DNA of 6,869 bases from assembly GCA_964249915.1 (NCBI GenBank), contig CAXUEL010000184.1, positions 1-6,869 of the forward strand. Direction: 5' to 3'. Position 1 is the stretch's first letter. Each line of letters begins with the position of its first letter. Positions 5,191-6,869 of the stretch are shown here, piece by piece. The notes under the pieces are model-generated. The model saw only the letters and a program-made list of their open reading frames with translations, had not been told where the DNA came from and ran no database searches. Made by a program: the position numbers and the translations under genes. Origin of the DNA: Lichenicola sp964249915 (GTDB lineage: Bacteria > Pseudomonadota > Alphaproteobacteria > Acetobacterales > Acetobacteraceae).

Positions 5191-6869
5191 CCCGGGGTCT
5201 GGCAGGCCTTCATGGGCGAGCTTTGGCTGCTTCCCTGCAACCACTCGCGCAGCTTGGACCACCGCCTGCGAGCGTTGCCATTCCTGACCGCCATGGCCAG
5301 CGCCTTGCGCTGCCCGACCAGCACCACCAGACGCTTGCCACAGGTCACCCCGGTGTAGAGCAGGTTGCGCGCCAGCATCGCGTAGTGCTGCGTCACCAGC
5401 GGGATCACCACCACAGGATACTCCGACCCCTGCGCCTTGTGGATCGTCGTCGCGTAGGACAGCACCAGCTCGTCCAGCTCCCCAAAGCCATACTCCACCG
5501 CACGACCCTCGAAGCTGACCGTCAGCACGCTCTCCTCCATGTCGATGGCCGTGATGATGCCGAGGTCGCCGTTGAACACGTCGCGCTCGTAGTCGTTGGC
5601 CACCTGCATCACCTTGTCGCCCGGGCAGAAGGTCCAGCCGAACCGCTCCACCCGGCGCTCGCCCGGCGGGTTCAGTGCCTGTTGCAGCGCGATGTTGAGC
5701 GTTCGGGCCCCCAGGCTGCCCCGGTTCATCGGGCACAGCACCTGCACGTCGCGCACCGGGTCCAACCCAAACCGCCTGGGGATCCGGCTGGTGATGACCG
5801 ATAGGAGCTTCCGGGCCGCGTCCTCCGGCTCGTCCGCCTCCACGAAGAAGAAGTCCGACCCCTCCGGCGCCGTCAGCTCCGGCATCTGCCCCTGGTTGAT
5901 GCGGTGGGCGTTGGTGATGATCCGGCTTTGCGCCGCCTGGCGGAACACCTCAGTCAGCCGGATCACCGGCACCGCGTCCGAGCCGATGATGTCGGCCAGC
6001 ACCTGGCCCGGGCCCACGCTCGGCAGCTGGTCCACGTCGCCGACCAGCAGCAGGGCCGCCTCCTTCGGCAGCGCCTTGAGCAGGGCCCGCATCAGCGGCA
6101 CGTCCACCATGCTGGCCTCGTCCACCACCAGCAGGTCGCACGCCAGCGGATGCTCCTCGCCCCGCTTGAAGCCGCCGGTCTTCGGATCAGCCTCCAGCAG
6201 CCGGTGGATGGTGCGGCCCTCCAGGCCGGTGCTCTCCGTCAGCCGCTTGGCTGCGCGTCCTGTCGGGGCGCACAGCGCTACTTCCACGCCCTTGGCCCCC
6301 AGCACCTTGAGGATGGAGTTCACCAGAGTGGTCTTGCCGACACCGGGACCGCCGGTGATCACCAGCACCTTGCTCCGCACCGTCAGGCGCAGCGCCTCGG
6401 CCTGGCTCGGCGCCAGCTTGAGACGGGTCTTGCCCTCCACCCACGGGATCGCCCGGTCCACGTCGATCGCCAGCCAGGGCGGCTGGTCGGAGGACAGCAG
6501 GCGCAGCTGCTCGGCGATCACCTGCTCGGATCGGTAGAGGCCGGCCAGGAACACGCACGGCTCGTCGCCCACGATGTCGGCCACTAGGGCGCCGTCCTGC
6601 AGTTCCAGCCCAAGCGCCGTCGACCTCGACCTCGATCAGCTCGGCCGTGCTGCGGATCAGCTTGGCCACCGGTAGGCCGCAGTGGCCCTGGCCGGTCGCC
6701 TCCGCCAGCCCGAAGGACAACCCGGCGCGCACCCGGATCAGCGCCTGCTTGTCGATCCCGAGCTTGGCGGCCACCTGGTCGGCGGTGCGGAAGCCGATGC
6801 CGCTTATGTCGCGGGCCAGGCGGTAGGGGTTCTCGGTGATCAGCGCGATCGCCTCCTGCCCGTAGGTCT
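5175..6869 (-). pseudogene. recD2: RecD2-like SF1 helicase, frameshifted and 5'-truncated by the window edge
   Basis: RecD2 enzymes are 5'-3' DNA helicases of superfamily 1B. The N-terminal part (6867 to about 6615) reads in one frame and contains helix-hairpin-helix-like sequence (YRLARDISGIGFRTADQVAA) and LSFGLAEATGQGHCGLP. The core then continues in a second frame, in which a stop (TGA at 6638-6636) lies just upstream of the homologous stretch LGLELQDGALVADIVGDEP. The switch therefore falls around 6610-6635, in GACCTC-repeat DNA. Counting residues from a GTG at 6584, the core has Walker A GGPGVGKTT (78-86), APTGRAAKRL (106-115), VVDEASMVD (153-161), LLVGDVDQLPSVGPG (179-193), LTEVFRQA (210-217) and TTIHKAQGSEY (379-389). 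Motif VI reads TGVTCGKRL with Cys415, where the family has arginine (TRGKRL). The C-terminus extends about 20 residues past REWL into the RepA-like gene. A functional core from an internal start, or a sequencing error at the shift, remains possible. Confidence 0.85.

Noticed and set aside
4516..5736. Long minus-strand open frame of 406 codons
   Set aside because: It lies antisense to the RepA-like gene and out of frame with the helicase. Its translation is Gly/Ala/Arg/Gln-rich low-complexity typical of a GC-rich shadow frame.
5223..6587. Plus-strand open frames opposite the helicase (5223-5804, 5596-6537, 5904-6587)
   Set aside because: They are antisense to clear RecD2 motifs and have biased, repetitive composition, so they are shadows of the helicase gene.
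1..6869. CRISPR array, tRNA, rRNA or insertion sequence
   Set aside because: I saw no regularly spaced repeat-spacer units, no tRNA- or rRNA-like sequence, and no transposase or terminal inverted repeat pair. The par repeats are too short and too close for CRISPR.

Overview
The window looks like part of an alphaproteobacterial plasmid or plasmid-like mobile element. Three things point that way: a small ParA plus ribbon-helix-helix partner of plasmid partition type, a winged-helix protein of the RepA-like kind common on alphaproteobacterial plasmids, and a RecD2-type helicase of alphaproteobacterial character. Both ends are GC-rich (counted lines near 70-78%). I cannot name a genus; Methylobacterium- or Rhodospirillales-like hosts are a guess from remembered family resemblance.

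Layout. Positions 3-269 hold the C-terminal end of a tyrosine recombinase, cut off by the window edge. Positions 270 to about 2710 are an AT-richer accessory block (about 45-50% GC in the lines I counted) with three same-strand genes that I do not recognise. These are a 152-residue protein with a possible HTH-like C-terminal half (432-890), a 225-residue helical protein (1064-1741), and a 323-residue helical protein with one hydrophobic segment followed by a coiled-coil-like stretch (1738-2709). The last two overlap by ATGA and are probably co-translated. The first is separated from them by a strong hairpin and a perfect 7+7 palindrome. Positions 2710-3212 carry no convincing gene but end in two 16-bp-phased copies of a CCGGATAACCG repeat just before parA.

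Positions 3213-4294 are a compact partition operon: parA, overlapping by ATGA with a small RHH-type partner. CCGG-N4-CCGG motifs occur both upstream of and inside these genes and are the best candidate for the centromere/operator of the system. Positions 4295-4563 hold a run of stem-loops, one of them a plausible terminator. They precede the RepA-like gene (4564-5190), which has a strong Shine-Dalgarno site.

A recD2-like helicase gene runs on the minus strand from the right edge to 5175 and overlaps the RepA-like gene tail to tail by 16 bp. It looks broken: its N-terminal part (6869 to about 6615) and helicase core (from about 6630 down to 5175) are in different frames, and the motif VI arginine of the core is read as cysteine.

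How the parts fit. parA, its partner and the RepA-like gene would maintain the replicon, the recombinase suggests past integration or exchange, and the accessory block is cargo. The overlapping pair at 1064-2709 is the best candidate for an undescribed system, possibly a defence or toxin-like module, but nothing in the sequence establishes a function.
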